The notes under the pieces: model-generated
What the model saw: the letters and a program-made list of their open reading frames with translations, nothing else
What the model was told of the DNA's origin: nothing
Databases searched by the model: none
Translations under genes and position numbers: made by a program
Source of the DNA: Bacillus sp. CH30_1T
GTDB taxonomy: Bacteria > Bacillota > Bacilli > Bacillales > Bacillaceae_B
Direction of reading: 5' to 3'
Length of the DNA stretch: 64,000 bases
Assembly (NCBI RefSeq): GCF_008364765.1
Contig: NZ_VTUY01000002.1
Coordinates: forward strand, 312,501 to 376,500
Shown: piece by piece, positions 8,776 to 17,383 of the stretch
Layout: every line of letters starts with the position of its first letter
Position numbering within the stretch: the first letter of the stretch is position 1

Positions 8776-8806
8776 AAGAAAAAACTCCCTCACTGGAAGT
8801 TTTCCT
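8776..8806 (-). terminator. Terminator of the DUF1450 gene
   Basis: On the minus strand, stem aaaacttcc / gggagtttt followed by a T-rich run, immediately after the stop at 8807. Confidence 0.65.
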
Positions 8807-9031
8807 TTATTTCTTTATTTTCTTGATTACTTTTTCCATGAGTTCTTCTTCCGTCAACGCCGCTACAGGACGATTATTCACAAAAGCGAATGTCTTCTTG
8901 CGCCCTGGACCACAATAGGATTGACACGCAATATCTATCGGTGCATCCGGGTCAATTTCTTTTAATTTGGGAATCAAGGTCTTCAGATTAACGGCCTGAC
9001 AATCATCGCAAACACGAAATTCGTTTGCCAT
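8807..9031 (-). CDS. DUF1450 (YuzB-like) family protein
   Basis: A 74-aa protein with cysteines in CDDCQ (residues 8-11) and [21 protein letters not shown] (about 36-56). These are the pattern of the DUF1450 family, which resembles thioredoxin-fold ferredoxin-like small proteins. The role is unknown; the paired cysteines suggest metal or redox chemistry. It is a single gene with its own terminator. Confidence 0.8.
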   Translation of the reverse strand: MANEFRVCDDCQAVNLKTLIPKLKEIDPDAPIDIACQSYCGPGRKKTFAFVNNRPVAALTEEELMEKVIKKIKK

Positions 9032-9271
9032 TTGTCAACAACCCTTTCTATCTATTTAAATGATTTTTATTCGTCGTAAACATCGATTTATAGAATACAG
9101 TTTTCTGCAATGTTTTGCAAGAGAACATCGTTTCCAGATTGTAGGAACCCCCACTTATACAACGAAACTAGCAGACAAAAAATAATTTTAACATATTCGT
9201 ATAAAAACCTATAAAACTGTCCATCCTTAAACCAACGAATCATTTAAGAAAACTATGGGAGTTGAGATGAA

Positions 9272-10090
9272 ATGATGATGAAAACAAGACAGGATGCCTG
9301 GACGGAAGAAAATGATCTATTATTAGCCGAAACGGTCCTACGTCATGTACGGGAAGGCAGCACACAATTAAATGCCTTTGAAGAAGTCGGGGACAAACTG
9401 AACCGCACATCTGCCGCATGTGGATTCCGCTGGAACGCAGTCGTGCGTCACCAATACGAGAAAGCTCTTCAACTAGCAAAAAAACAACGAAAACAGCGCC
9501 ACCGCATCCTCGGAAAAGACCAGGGCGGCAAGAAAAAGCTATTGTATCAGCCACCAACGCCTTCATTCGAAGATTTAGATGCTATGTCTCTATCAATGTC
9601 TGAAGCCGAAGAAGAAATGGAATTTGCTGAGTACGAGAACTATGTGCCAGAAACGGAACAGCTGGGGAAAGAATCCGAAGAAGCCCCGAAATTCGAAATG
9701 GAAGCAAGCGAGGAACAAGTCTACGTCACACAGCAGGCGCCTGCCGCTAACCATGTGGTAAAGTCTTCAGGATTAAAAGGTGAAGTGACACTGGAAAAAG
9801 TCATTGCCTTCCTGCAAAACCTTGCTCAAACTAACATGAATTCCGACTATGTAAAAATTGAGAATCAGAGATTGAAGCAGGAAATCGCTGAAATCAGAAA
9901 AGAAAACAGTGAGCTTGAAAAGAAAGTCAAAGCTCTTGAAAACAATTCCGTCACCATGCAGGAAGACTACGAAACACTTATGCAAATCATGAACCGTGCC
10001 AGAAAGCTTGTCCTATTCGATGAAGACGATGCCAAAGCGCCACGTTTCAAAATGGATCGTAACGGAAACTTAGAAAAAGTAGCTGAATAA
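9272..10090 (+). CDS. rsfA: Prespore-specific transcription factor RsfA family
   Basis: A 272-aa regulator with an N-terminal Myb/SANT-like helix-turn-helix (about residues 5-60: [17 protein letters not shown], then [12 protein letters not shown]). Next come a basic stretch KKQRKQRHR, an acidic linker, and a C-terminal coiled coil (about 170-245: [19 protein letters not shown]). RsfA modulates sigmaF-dependent gene expression in the forespore. In B. subtilis rsfA (ywfN) lies near ywfO and lipL as here. Start ATG 9272 follows GGGAGTTGAG; ATG codons at 9275 and 9278 are possible alternatives. Confidence 0.9.
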   Translation: MMMKTRQDAWTEENDLLLAETVLRHVREGSTQLNAFEEVGDKLNRTSAACGFRWNAVVRHQYEKALQLAKKQRKQRHRILGKDQGGKKKLLYQPPTPSFEDLDAMSLSMSEAEEEMEFAEYENYVPETEQLGKESEEAPKFEMEASEEQVYVTQQAPAANHVVKSSGLKGEVTLEKVIAFLQNLAQTNMNSDYVKIENQRLKQEIAEIRKENSELEKKVKALENNSVTMQEDYETLMQIMNRARKLVLFDEDDAKAPRFKMDRNGNLEKVAE

Positions 10091-10097
10091 TGTTCGT

Positions 10098-10132
10098 TCC
10101 CAACCAGTGCGCCTGTGGGTGTGCTGGTTTTT
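10098..10132 (+). terminator. Terminator of rsfA
   Basis: Stem beginning aaccag and ending ctggtt with a TTTTTT run, 8 bp after the rsfA stop. Confidence 0.7.
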
Positions 10133-10204
10133 TCGGTTGGGTTGCCCATTCTTACACAACCAAAAAAGCCAGACCCCAAACCAATCGAAGTCCAGCCTAT
10201 CCTT

Positions 10205-11047
10205 CTATCCCAAAAACTTCTCATTCCGATCAACGACTCTCTGATAATACATTTCATACATTCCATACTCTTCCCCTTGAAGAGCACTGCTATAGAACTC
10301 ACCGCTGAATCCTTTCAACGACTGCAGGAACCTGAGCATCACGTCTTGAATCGACAACTCGACTCCAAGCAGCTCCGATAAAGAAGCCATCACTTCAGGA
10401 TCAATTACAGGAAATGTGAACTTCGTCGTTCCATCCTTCAATCCGATCTCATAAAAACGCTGAATCAGCTTCGCTCGTCCAGCACCACTTCCATTGACGC
10501 AGAGGTACACCTGTACGGCTACTCCATTTCGAATTCTGCGCTGGGAAATACCCGCAAATTTCTGATCATGTATGCTCAAATCATAACTTCCAGGACAGTA
10601 GGACTGCGTGATTTCCTTCGCCTCGATCTTCACATCAAAGTCCTTGAACATATCCTCAACAAGCAACCACATGGCATCGTAGCCACGGTTAATATCGATC
10701 CCTTTTTCAGAATCGGGGAAAACCAATGATAGATTCAATACTCCTTCATCCAATACAACGGCAAGGCCTCCGGAGTTTCTTACAATATATTGATAGCCTT
10801 CTTCTTCCAACACCTTCAAGGCATCAGAAAGAAACGGCAGCTTTGTATCCTGAATGCCCAGTACGACTGTCTGATGGTGAACCCATGAGCGTGCCGTCGG
10901 GTCAGACTGAGCCGCTCCAACTGCCGTGCACAACGTATCATCCATGGCAAACGACTGCAGGGCCCCGAACATCGGTCCCAAGCTCGATTGATCAATCACT
11001 CTCCATCTGTCTTGACGAAGCAGTGCATATGCTTTTTCCTTATCCAT
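10205..11047 (-). CDS. lipL: Octanoyl-[GcvH]:protein N-octanoyltransferase
   Basis: Moves octanoyl from GcvH to the E2 subunits of 2-oxoacid dehydrogenases in lipoate assembly. It is a 280-aa member of the LplA/LipB biotin/lipoate ligase fold. The [19 protein letters not shown] segment is at about 90-108. The catalytic cysteine lies in [11 protein letters not shown] (about 149-159), followed by AGISQRR. Length and neighbours match B. subtilis LipL (YwfL), beside rsfA and pta. Confidence 0.93.
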   Translation of the reverse strand: MDKEKAYALLRQDRWRVIDQSSLGPMFGALQSFAMDDTLCTAVGAAQSDPTARSWVHHQTVVLGIQDTKLPFLSDALKVLEEEGYQYIVRNSGGLAVVLDEGVLNLSLVFPDSEKGIDINRGYDAMWLLVEDMFKDFDVKIEAKEITQSYCPGSYDLSIHDQKFAGISQRRIRNGVAVQVYLCVNGSGAGRAKLIQRFYEIGLKDGTTKFTFPVIDPEVMASLSELLGVELSIQDVMLRFLQSLKGFSGEFYSSALQGEEYGMYEMYYQRVVDRNEKFLG

Positions 11048-11149
11048 AACGCTTCTCCTTCACTCACAACATGCGAGCTCATTATATCATATATTGGCGG
11101 GGTTGCTAAAAAAGGGGTTGGACAAGCCAAGAGGGCCGCTTTTCGTTTG

Positions 11150-11312
11150 AAGTTGATTGTCTGTTAAAGAATGTGGTTATTTTGATATCCCGATTTATTT
11201 GCCTGTTAAAAACTGCGGCTATTTTGACAGGTGAATATCTCGATTTATTTCCCTGTCAAAAAAACAAGTGATATTTAAAAGGCAAACGTAATTCTCTCCT
11301 GGTGCCAGGCAC
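11150..11312. repeat. Imperfect direct repeats and a tgccaggcac palindrome
   Basis: The 338-bp gap between lipL and pta holds two related blocks. cgatttattt followed by a cctgt core starts at 11191 and again at 11241, with the partner tattttga nearby. A palindrome ggtgccaggcacc sits at about 11299-11313. That palindrome core recurs in the pdxK terminator at 18198. No open reading frame is supported here. Confidence 0.55.
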
Positions 11313-11332
11313 CAATTGAGCACACACAAACG

Positions 11333-11373
11333 AAAAAAAGCCGAACCCCCAAAAGGATCCAGCTTTCTTCACA
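11333..11373 (-). terminator. Terminator of pta
   Basis: On the minus strand, an imperfect stem (aagctggatcc / ggttcggctt) followed by seven Ts, 13 bp past the pta stop. Confidence 0.6.
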
Positions 11374-11385
11374 GCATCTATAAAA

Positions 11386-12357
11386 TTACAGCGCCTGAGC
11401 ACCCGTAATCAACGCCAGCTTATACACATCTTCTTCGTTACAACCACGTGAAAGATCGTTTACAGGTGCGTTCAGTCCTTGAAGGATCGGGCCAACTGCT
11501 TCGAAGTTTCCTAGGCGTTGGGCGATTTTGTATCCGATGTTTCCTGCTTCAAGGCTCGGGAATACGAATACGTTCGCATTACCTTGGATGTCGGCACCCG
11601 GTGCTTTTTTCTCTGCAACAGATGGAACGAATGCTGCGTCGAATTGGAATTCACCGTCGACAGTCAGTTCCGGTGCTTTTTCTTTTGCGACCGAAACGGC
11701 TTCAACCACTTTTTCCGTTTCCGGTGATTTAGCCGAACCTTTTGTAGAGAAGCTTAGCATTGCTACGCGTGGGTCGATGTCAAACATTTCAGCTGTTTTC
11801 GCACTTTCGATAGCGATTTCAGCAAGATCCTGGCTGTCAGGTGAGATGTTGATGGCACAGTCAGCGAATACATACTTCTCTTCTTCACGTACCATGATGA
11901 AGACACCGGAAGTTTTGCGGACGCCTTCTTTTGTTTTGATGATTTGAAGAGCCGGACGAACCGTATCAGCTGTCGAGTGAGCTGCTCCACTTACAAGACC
12001 GTGAGCTTTGCCCGTGTATACGAGCATTGTTCCGAAATAGTTTCCGTCTAATAGGATTCTTTTCGCATCTTCTTCTGAAGCTTTTCCTTTACGACGCTCT
12101 ACAAATGCCTTCACAAGCTCGTCCATTCCGGAAAATGATACCGGGTCTACAACGTCACAACCGTCAAGCTTCACACCCAGCTGGTCGGCTTTTGCATTGA
12201 CTTCATCCACGTTTCCGACTACGATTGGCGTCAATATGCCGTCGCCAGCTAAACGGGAGGCTGCTGTTAGAATACGCTCGTCTGTACCTTCAGGGAAAAC
12301 GATTTTTAACTCTTTGCCTTTTACTTTATCTGTTAGTGTTGTAAATAAGTTGCTCAA
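11386..12357 (-). CDS. pta: Phosphate acetyltransferase
   Basis: Interconverts acetyl-CoA and acetyl phosphate, the overflow-metabolism step paired with acetate kinase. 323 aa, the short single-domain type as in B. subtilis Pta (EutD-like). Typical segments are IVFPEGTDERIL (about 19-30), GLVSGAAHSTADTVRPALQII (about 118-138), and the C-terminal GNANVFVFPSLEAGNIGYK and LQGLNAPVNDLSRG. Divergent from hemQ as in B. subtilis. Start ATG 12355-12357 is preceded by GGAGG. Confidence 0.96.
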   Translation of the reverse strand: MSNLFTTLTDKVKGKELKIVFPEGTDERILTAASRLAGDGILTPIVVGNVDEVNAKADQLGVKLDGCDVVDPVSFSGMDELVKAFVERRKGKASEEDAKRILLDGNYFGTMLVYTGKAHGLVSGAAHSTADTVRPALQIIKTKEGVRKTSGVFIMVREEEKYVFADCAINISPDSQDLAEIAIESAKTAEMFDIDPRVAMLSFSTKGSAKSPETEKVVEAVSVAKEKAPELTVDGEFQFDAAFVPSVAEKKAPGADIQGNANVFVFPSLEAGNIGYKIAQRLGNFEAVGPILQGLNAPVNDLSRGCNEEDVYKLALITGAQAL

Positions 12358-12665
12358 TAGAGGGACCTCCTTGATTTATACATATCCAATCTTAGAATAC
12401 TCTTCTCATATAGGAATTCAAGGAAAAGGAGAAATGATATCGGTTTCACATAAAAAGTCTTTGTTTTCTAATAATTTCTATTTCCTATTACCCTTTCTTC
12501 TACAGCCCTAAGCCTATGTAATAATCTACGAAGATAGTGTGTTCCAGATATCCGTTGCCTATCCACTATTTGTGCCATTTTAACGACATTGGGTTTTGTA
12601 TTCTTACTCTAAGGTCAAACTATGATATAGTAAAGTTGGAAAAAGTACTTTAAGGAGTGATTACG
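12358..12665. other. Divergent promoter region pta / hemQ
   Basis: A 308-bp AT-rich gap. It must hold the start signals for both genes: AAGGAG before hemQ ends at about 12657, and a TATGAT/TATAGT-like hexamer lies at 12621-12631. I see no gene, repeat or recognisable operator (no convincing cre site). Confidence 0.4.
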
Positions 12666-13412
12666 ATGGCAGAACCCGCACAAACGTTAGATGGTTGGTA
12701 TTCCTTGCATGATTTTCGCGCGATGGATTGGACTTCCTGGAAGATGCTTCCGAGTGAAGAAAGATCCTCGGCGATTTCTGAATTCCACCGTTTCTTAGAT
12801 AAGTTAAACAGCACGCAGGATGCGAAAGAAGGAAGTCACGCTCTTTACACGATCGTTGGTCAAAAAGCAGACTTTATGCTGATGATCCTTCGTCCTACTA
12901 TGGAAGAATTAAATGAGCTGGAAAATGAATTCAACAAGCTGAAAATTGCTGAATTTACGATTCCGACATACTCTTATGTTTCTGTAGTGGAACTTGGCAA
13001 TTACATGCCATCTGAGGGCGATCCTTATGATAATCCATATGTACAGGAGCGCATCTACCCGATCCTTCCGAAAGCGAATCATATCTGCTTCTATCCAATG
13101 GACAAGCGTCGCCAGGGAAATGATAACTGGTACATGCTGCCGATGGAAGAGCGTCGCGACATGATGAGAAGTCATGGAATGATCGGCCGCCAATACGCAG
13201 GAAAAGTTAAACAGATCATCACAGGTTCTGTTGGTTTTGATGATTACGAGTGGGGTGTGACCCTATTTGCTGACGACGTCCTTCAATTCAAAAAGCTTGT
13301 ATACGAAATGCGTTTTGATGAAGTAAGTGCACGCTACGGCGAATTCGGTACCTTCTATGTAGGTAATCTATTAAAAGAAGAAGCAATTGCGAAATTCCTT
13401 CACGTGAACTAA
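12666..13412 (+). CDS. hemQ: Coproheme decarboxylase HemQ/ChdC
   Basis: Last enzyme of the coproporphyrin-dependent haem pathway of Gram-positive bacteria; decarboxylates coproheme to haem b with peroxide. 248 aa from ATG 12666 (AAGGAGTG 8 bp upstream); an in-frame upstream ATG at 12657 lies inside that ribosome site and is rejected. A chlorite-dismutase-like fold is indicated by [21 protein letters not shown] and [35 protein letters not shown] carries the proximal histidine region. Matches B. subtilis YwfI beside pta. Confidence 0.95.
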   Translation: MAEPAQTLDGWYSLHDFRAMDWTSWKMLPSEERSSAISEFHRFLDKLNSTQDAKEGSHALYTIVGQKADFMLMILRPTMEELNELENEFNKLKIAEFTIPTYSYVSVVELGNYMPSEGDPYDNPYVQERIYPILPKANHICFYPMDKRRQGNDNWYMLPMEERRDMMRSHGMIGRQYAGKVKQIITGSVGFDDYEWGVTLFADDVLQFKKLVYEMRFDEVSARYGEFGTFYVGNLLKEEAIAKFLHVN

Positions 13413-13422
13413 ATACAATGAT

Positions 13423-13454
13423 AAACGACAAGTCCTCGCGGCTTGTCGTTTTTT
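13423..13454 (+). terminator. Terminator of hemQ
   Basis: Stem acgacaag / cttgtcgt with a T6 run, 11 bp past the hemQ stop. Confidence 0.85.
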
Positions 13455-13557
13455 CATGAAAAAAGTTCGTCTTCCTCATTAAAAAAACAAACGAATATAT
13501 TATTCTCCCCCTACATAGACATGAAATAGTGAGACAGATAGCATCTTCAAAAGTGAG

Positions 13558-13719
13558 GTGGCTGTTATTCCTTATAACGAGAAGGAAGTGAAACTTCTGG
13601 AAGTCCCACAGTTTCTATCAGCCTGCTCAAAGAGATTGTCCGAAAGTATTCTAACTTTATTAAAAGGAGGTATTCGGTTTGGCGAATCAACAATCAAACC
13701 CGTATATGCAAGGGTATAA
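13558..13719 (+). CDS. Possible 53-aa ORF overlapping the gerQ start
   Basis: A frame opens at GTG 13558 (VAVIPYNEKEVKLLEVPQF..) preceded by a weak AAGTGAGG and stays open across the gerQ ribosome-binding site to a stop at 13717-13719, overlapping gerQ by 41 bp. I recognise no family. It may be a leader peptide coupled to gerQ or a chance frame in the gerQ 5' region. Confidence 0.25.
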   Translation: MAVIPYNEKEVKLLEVPQFLSACSKRLSESILTLLKGGIRFGESTIKPVYARV

Positions 13720-14137
13720 TCCATATGGTCAGTATTATGGAGGAGGGCAAGTTCAAGGTCAACAATATTATCCCCAACAGCAAGGTGGTGGAGGTTTCCA
13801 AGTACCTCCACCGACGAGTGCTCCAGCCCCTACACAAAATATTCAGGGGATGCTACCTATTGAAGAATCGTATATCGAGAATATTCTTCGTTTGAACAAA
13901 GGAAAAGTAGCGACTGTTTACACTACGTTTGAAAACAATACAGAATGGAATGCAAAAATCTTCAAAGGAATCATAGAAGCCGCGGGCCGGGATCATCTTA
14001 TCCTGAGTGATCCACAAACGGGGACCAGGTACCTCATCCCAATGATTTATTTAGACTACATTACATTTGATGAAGAAATTGAATATGAATATCCGTATGG
14101 AGCTGGAGGCTCTATGCAAAGTTATTCCCAGCGATAA
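13679..14137 (+). CDS. gerQ: Spore coat protein GerQ
   Basis: A 152-aa inner-coat protein needed for CwlJ localisation and dipicolinate-triggered germination; it is crosslinked by transglutaminase in B. subtilis. The first 55 residues are a Gly/Tyr/Gln-rich repeat-like tail (YMQGYNPYGQYYGGG, QQQGGGGFQVPPP). The conserved domain follows, with GMLPIEESYIENILRLNKGK and GTRYLIPMIYLDYITFDEEIEYEYP. The start is TTG 13679, 8 bp after AAAGGAGG, as expected for YwdL. No cwlJ gene is adjacent in this window. Confidence 0.95.
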   Translation: MANQQSNPYMQGYNPYGQYYGGGQVQGQQYYPQQQGGGGFQVPPPTSAPAPTQNIQGMLPIEESYIENILRLNKGKVATVYTTFENNTEWNAKIFKGIIEAAGRDHLILSDPQTGTRYLIPMIYLDYITFDEEIEYEYPYGAGGSMQSYSQR

Positions 14138-14184
14138 AAAAATACCCTGACAGGAGAATATTTTCCTGCCAGGGTTTCTTATTT
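14136..14184. terminator. Bidirectional terminator gerQ / ywdK
   Basis: Long stem taccctg-cagg / cctg-cagggt with A-run and T-run, shared by the convergent genes. Confidence 0.8.
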
Positions 14185-14185
14185 T

Positions 14186-14557
14186 TTATAACGTTTTTGC
14201 TGCAAAGACAATCAGAAGCACCCATGCTGCCAAGAAACTGACGCCTCCTAGAGGTGTGATTGCTCCAAGCACCTTGATTCCGGATAGGCTCAATACATAA
14301 AGGCTTCCTGAGAATAATACCGTTCCGATCAGCATCAGCCAGCCGGACCAGGACAGTAATGAGGTTGGTGTAACATTCCCCATCAGTACCCCGACAATGA
14401 TGATTCCAATCGCGTGAAACATCTGATAGAGAACTCCGGTATTCCAAATATCAATATACTTCTGTGAGATTTTTCCTTCCAACGCGTGGGCACCGAATGC
14501 TCCTAAAGCGACCGATAAAAAGGCGTTGATTGCTCCAATAATAATAAATGTTTTCAT
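14186..14557 (-). CDS. ywdK: DUF423 membrane protein YwdK
   Basis: A 123-aa protein with four predicted transmembrane helices. The conserved N-terminus (INAFLSVALGAFGAHAL) and IWNTGVLYQMFHAIGI are diagnostic of DUF423. Function is unknown. Position next to gerQ and ywdI matches B. subtilis. ATG 14555-14557 follows GGAGGG. Confidence 0.92.
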   Translation of the reverse strand: MKTFIIIGAINAFLSVALGAFGAHALEGKISQKYIDIWNTGVLYQMFHAIGIIIVGVLMGNVTPTSLLSWSGWLMLIGTVLFSGSLYVLSLSGIKVLGAITPLGGVSFLAAWVLLIVFAAKTL

Positions 14558-14590
14558 GATGGCCCTCCTGTTCCTTCTTTCACTTAGTGA

Positions 14591-14884
14591 CTAAAAGTCG
14601 AATAACGAATTTCCATTCGCTCCGTCATCCGTCTCCAGAGGCTCTTCTTTCTGGATGGTGACAGGCTTCTGACTCGGTTGTGACGCTTGTAAATATGGCA
14701 TCGTTTGTTGGGGTTGAAACGAAGATGCTGCAGTAGCTGCCCCGTGGTTTTCCTCCAACAAAACTTCACATAGAGCCTTTATCGAATACACATGCTCACG
14801 GATTTGCTGTGACTTTTCCGCTGATTTTGCTTTTCCGAGTTCATGTTCTATTTTCTTTATTAATGATTGATGTGGGATATTCAC
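14591..14884 (-). CDS. ywdI: YwdI family protein
   Basis: A 97-aa soluble protein. An N-terminal helical region (NIPHQSLIKKIEHELGKAKSA, IREHVYSIKALCEVLLEE) is followed by a Gln/Pro-rich linker and an acidic C-terminal tail ending SLFDF. The start is placed at GTG 14884 because GGAAGGAGT lies 8 bp upstream of it, inside the longer reading from ATG 14905. Matches YwdI in context; function unknown. ywdK follows 33 bp downstream on the same strand. Confidence 0.8.
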   Translation of the reverse strand: MNIPHQSLIKKIEHELGKAKSAEKSQQIREHVYSIKALCEVLLEENHGAATAASSFQPQQTMPYLQASQPSQKPVTIQKEEPLETDDGANGNSLFDF

Positions 14885-15014
14885 AATTGATGACTCCTTC
14901 CACAAGTCTTCCCGTTCATGATTTATCTTTTTACATACAGTATGTACTTCCTCTGATGAACCTACATCCCTATCCTAATTCTAAATGAAGGATTTCGCAA
15001 ATATCTTCTTGTCA

Positions 15015-15191
15015 TCATTTCACTTTAGGCTTGAATTTCATACAGGGACTTCCGGAGGATTGGAAAACCACCAGTGAAGGCATTGCCTTCGTTTTGAACC
15101 CGTAGCCTTTACAACCCCGGGGGTGAGCCTGCTCCCAGGTTGTATAGAAATATTGACATTGAAAGCAGTTGATACGCTTCTCATTTTTCAT
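15015..15191 (-). CDS. 58-aa tetra-cysteine (zinc-ribbon-like) protein
   Basis: A small gene between ung and ywdI. ATG 15189-15191 opens 8 nt after a GGGGGA ribosome site and stops at 15015. The protein (MKNEKRINCFQCQYFYTTWE start) has cysteines at 9, 12, 27 and 50, aromatic residues after the first pair, and RGCKGYGFKTK then a VVFQSSGSPC end. This looks like a single zinc or Fe-S site. Similar small proteins occur next to ung in other Bacillus genomes as far as I recall; function is unknown. Confidence 0.75.
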   Translation of the reverse strand: MKNEKRINCFQCQYFYTTWEQAHPRGCKGYGFKTKAMPSLVVFQSSGSPCMKFKPKVK

Positions 15192-15216
15192 TTGGCATCC
15201 CCCTTATACAAAATAA

Positions 15217-15238
15217 CCCCTCCATATACGAGGGGCCA
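15217..15238 (-). terminator. Terminator of ung
   Basis: On the minus strand, stem cccctc / gaggggt with a 7-nt loop and a T-rich tail, about 27 bp beyond the ung stop. The parS site lies between the two. Confidence 0.7.
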
Positions 15239-15243
15239 TCCAT

Positions 15244-15259
15244 TGTTTCACGTGAAACA
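15244..15259. promoter_or_regulatory. parS: ParB-binding parS site (perfect 16-bp consensus)
   Basis: The 16-bp palindrome TGTTTCACGTGAAACA is present without mismatch, 5 bp past the ung stop codon. This sequence is the B. subtilis Spo0J/ParB loading site, which nucleates ParB spreading and SMC loading. It places the window in the origin-proximal part of the chromosome, and B. subtilis also carries an outlying parS on this side of oriC. Confidence 0.93.
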
Positions 15260-15264
15260 TCCGG

Positions 15265-15936
15265 TTATTCGATACACCAGTCAATCTCTTTTATCCCATG
15301 GTCCCGTAAAAATCCGTTTGTTTTTGAAAATGGTTTACTTCCAAAGAAACCCCGGTATGCAGATAATGGACTTGGATGAGGAGCCGTCACGATATAGTGA
15401 TTGGAAGAATCGATGAGCGCCTGTTTCGCCTGAGCGGGTTTCCCCCATAAAATAAATACCATCGGCTTCTCTCGTTCATTCAGGATCGAGATGACATGAT
15501 CTGTGAATTGTTCCCACCCTTTTCCCTGGTGGGAGTGCGCCTTCCCATCTTGTACGGTTAAGACAGTATTTAACAGCAGGACACCTTGCTCTGCCCATTT
15601 TACAAGTGAGCCATGGTCAGGAATCGGACATCCGATATCACCCTGAAGCTCCTTGTACATATTTCGTAATGACGGCGGAATCTTGACTCCTTTTTGGACC
15701 GAAAAGCTTAAACCTTCTGCCTGATTCGGTCCATGATATGGATCTTGTCCAAGCAATACAACCTTCACATCTTCGTATGCTGTGTAATGAAAAGCATTGA
15801 AGATATCATGCATAGAAGGATAAGTTGTGTTCGTTTCATATTCCCCTTTAAGCCATTCTCTCAAGTTTTGATAGTACTCTGACTGAAGTTCATCTTCCAG
15901 AATGTCTGCCCAATCGTTTTGAAAAATCTTTGTCAC
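15265..15936 (-). CDS. ung: Uracil-DNA glycosylase
   Basis: Removes uracil from DNA in base excision repair. 223 aa, family-1 UDG. The catalytic water-activating motif [16 protein letters not shown] is at about 62-77. [10 protein letters not shown] segment follows, and the DNA-intercalation loop [13 protein letters not shown] is at about 186-198. Start is GTG 15934-15936 with AAGGATG upstream. The DUF4230 gene ends 15 bp upstream, so the two are likely co-transcribed. Corresponds to YwdG. Confidence 0.97.
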   Translation of the reverse strand: MTKIFQNDWADILEDELQSEYYQNLREWLKGEYETNTTYPSMHDIFNAFHYTAYEDVKVVLLGQDPYHGPNQAEGLSFSVQKGVKIPPSLRNMYKELQGDIGCPIPDHGSLVKWAEQGVLLLNTVLTVQDGKAHSHQGKGWEQFTDHVISILNEREKPMVFILWGKPAQAKQALIDSSNHYIVTAPHPSPLSAYRGFFGSKPFSKTNGFLRDHGIKEIDWCIE

Positions 15937-15951
15937 TGTTAGACATCCTTT

Positions 15952-16710
15952 CTAGTCCTTAAATTGAATCGTAACGTCATAGCCCAATTGTTCAAAGAAA
16001 CCCTTCAACGATTTCTCAGCATTTTTCTCCGCGGCTTGAAGCAATCCCTGCTCAACCGCTTCCTGACTGATTTGGTCCTTTGCCACTTCCGCAAGGGCAA
16101 ACCCTTCATTCCAGTCCACATCATTTCTGAATATCCCTTCCACCGAGAAGGTCTTAATGTTCTCAGTATCAATGGAAGGGTCTTGCAGAATCTCTGCACG
16201 CGGCAGGGCTAATTGAATTTCTTTCTTCTCTTCATCAACTACTATATCGCCTTCATCGATCCCCTGTAAATCAACCCCTGCCAGGACGGTTCCGGGTACT
16301 ACCATCAGAAGCTTCCGTTTTGTCCCGGGTATATCCGTATTGATGTCTTTCCCGAATAATTGATTATCCTCCTGCTCGATCACGGCCTTTACAAACCCTG
16401 AAGCCGTCGCCAGGGAATTCATTTCTTGAATTCGTTCGACAAACGCCCCCTTCTCTTCTGTAAAGGTAGATCCGGCTAACCACGAATAGACCCCTATGGA
16501 TACTCCTCCTATTATTAGGATGAAAAGAAGGATAATCAACAACACTCTATTTTTCCAAAAGGACAGAACGGATGTTGTTAATTTCCAAGCCGGGAAACGT
16601 CTACTGCTTCTATTTTCAAACGCCAAAGAGGCACCGGTTTCTCTTTCACTCGCTTTCAAATCTGCTAAAATCGCCTCAATTTCTTGTATTTTCTTGTATT
16701 GATTTGTCAA
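15952..16710 (-). CDS. DUF4230 single-pass membrane protein
   Basis: About 252 aa. A charged cytoplasmic N-terminus (about 55 residues) is followed by one strong transmembrane helix (VLLIILLFILIIGGVSIGVYSW, about 57-78). The extracellular DUF4230 domain has VPGTVLAGVDLQGI and LPRAEIL, a strand-rich pattern like SPFH/band-7 relatives. Function unknown. The frame is open from GTG 16719, but the ribosome site GAGGAAGG abuts that codon and sits 8 nt from TTG 16708-16710, so TTG is preferred. Lies directly upstream of ung. Confidence 0.75.
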   Translation of the reverse strand: MTNQYKKIQEIEAILADLKASERETGASLAFENRSSRRFPAWKLTTSVLSFWKNRVLLIILLFILIIGGVSIGVYSWLAGSTFTEEKGAFVERIQEMNSLATASGFVKAVIEQEDNQLFGKDINTDIPGTKRKLLMVVPGTVLAGVDLQGIDEGDIVVDEEKKEIQLALPRAEILQDPSIDTENIKTFSVEGIFRNDVDWNEGFALAEVAKDQISQEAVEQGLLQAAEKNAEKSLKGFFEQLGYDVTIQFKD

Positions 16711-16799
16711 ATGCTTCACCTTCCTCTCTTCTATTATAGGAAATAATGTAGAATCTTGGAAACAATTATCCTCTCGAAAATATTTCTATATTATGGAAA

Positions 16800-16824
16800 G
16801 TTTGATTTTTGTACAACCGGGAAA
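16800..16824 (+). promoter_or_regulatory. Putative sigmaB promoter of the yflT-like gene
   Basis: GTTTGA (16800-16805) and GGGAAA (16819-16824) with a 13-bp spacer match the sigmaB consensus (GTTTaa, N12-15, GGGwAw), 42 bp upstream of the start codon of a predicted general stress gene. Confidence 0.6.
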
Positions 16825-16865
16825 AGAAGGGACAAGACATTAAATTAAAACTGGAGGTAATGATT

Positions 16866-17216
16866 ATGTATAAAATTCAAACAGCTGAAAATGTGGTAGA
16901 AGCGAAAAGAGAAATTGAAATGTTTACAAGTGAAGGCTACTCAAAAGATGAAATCTATGTGTTCGCCCATGACAAACATCGATTTGAACATATTACTGAA
17001 GCAACCCATACGGAATCCACCGGTATAAAAGAACAAGGAATCATTGAGTCCATGAGTAACCTATTCAACAGCCGCGGAGATGAATTACGTTCGAAAATGA
17101 AGTCCGTGGGGATGAACCAGGCAGAAGCAGATGTCTATGAAGAAGAACTCGATAAAGGAAAGCTTGTCATCGTCGCTTCCAAAGAAGCAACAACTAATGA
17201 TGCGAAACCATTCTAA
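16866..17216 (+). CDS. yflT: General stress protein, YflT domain
   Basis: A 116-aa soluble protein similar to B. subtilis YflT, a sigmaB-controlled general stress protein. Features are VEAKREIEMFTSEGYSKDEIYVFAHDK (about 10-36), a middle helical region, and DVYEEELDKGKLVIVASK near the C-terminus. The start ATG 16866 is 8 bp after GGAGG; the upstream ATG at 16860 is too close to it. A sigmaB-like promoter precedes it. The biochemical role is unknown. The symbol is assigned by similarity. Confidence 0.8.
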   Translation: MYKIQTAENVVEAKREIEMFTSEGYSKDEIYVFAHDKHRFEHITEATHTESTGIKEQGIIESMSNLFNSRGDELRSKMKSVGMNQAEADVYEEELDKGKLVIVASKEATTNDAKPF

Positions 17217-17235
17217 TTTTTACGATCCATCCCAT

Positions 17236-17277
17236 CCAAAAAAGACGTCGAGGATATCATTCCCGGCGTCTTTTTTT
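17236..17277 (+). terminator. Terminator of the yflT-like gene
   Basis: Stem aaaagacg / cgtctttt with a T7 run, 20 bp past the stop. Confidence 0.75.
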
Positions 17278-17383
17278 GTAACTAGCCATAGTCAAAAGAA
17301 TTTGTATTTACCTGTCCATTATTATATTCTTTAGTCAGACTTTTACAATTATAACGAGTTACTTTCTTAGGAGGAATGCAACT

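Noticed and set aside
13525-13678. cwlJ expected upstream of gerQ
   Set aside because: The translated region shows no CwlJ hydrolase sequence; in B. subtilis the two genes are also unlinked.
15123-15416. 97-aa plus-strand ORF across the ung 3' end
   Set aside because: Runs antisense to ung and the 58-aa gene, crosses the ung terminator and parS, and matches no family.
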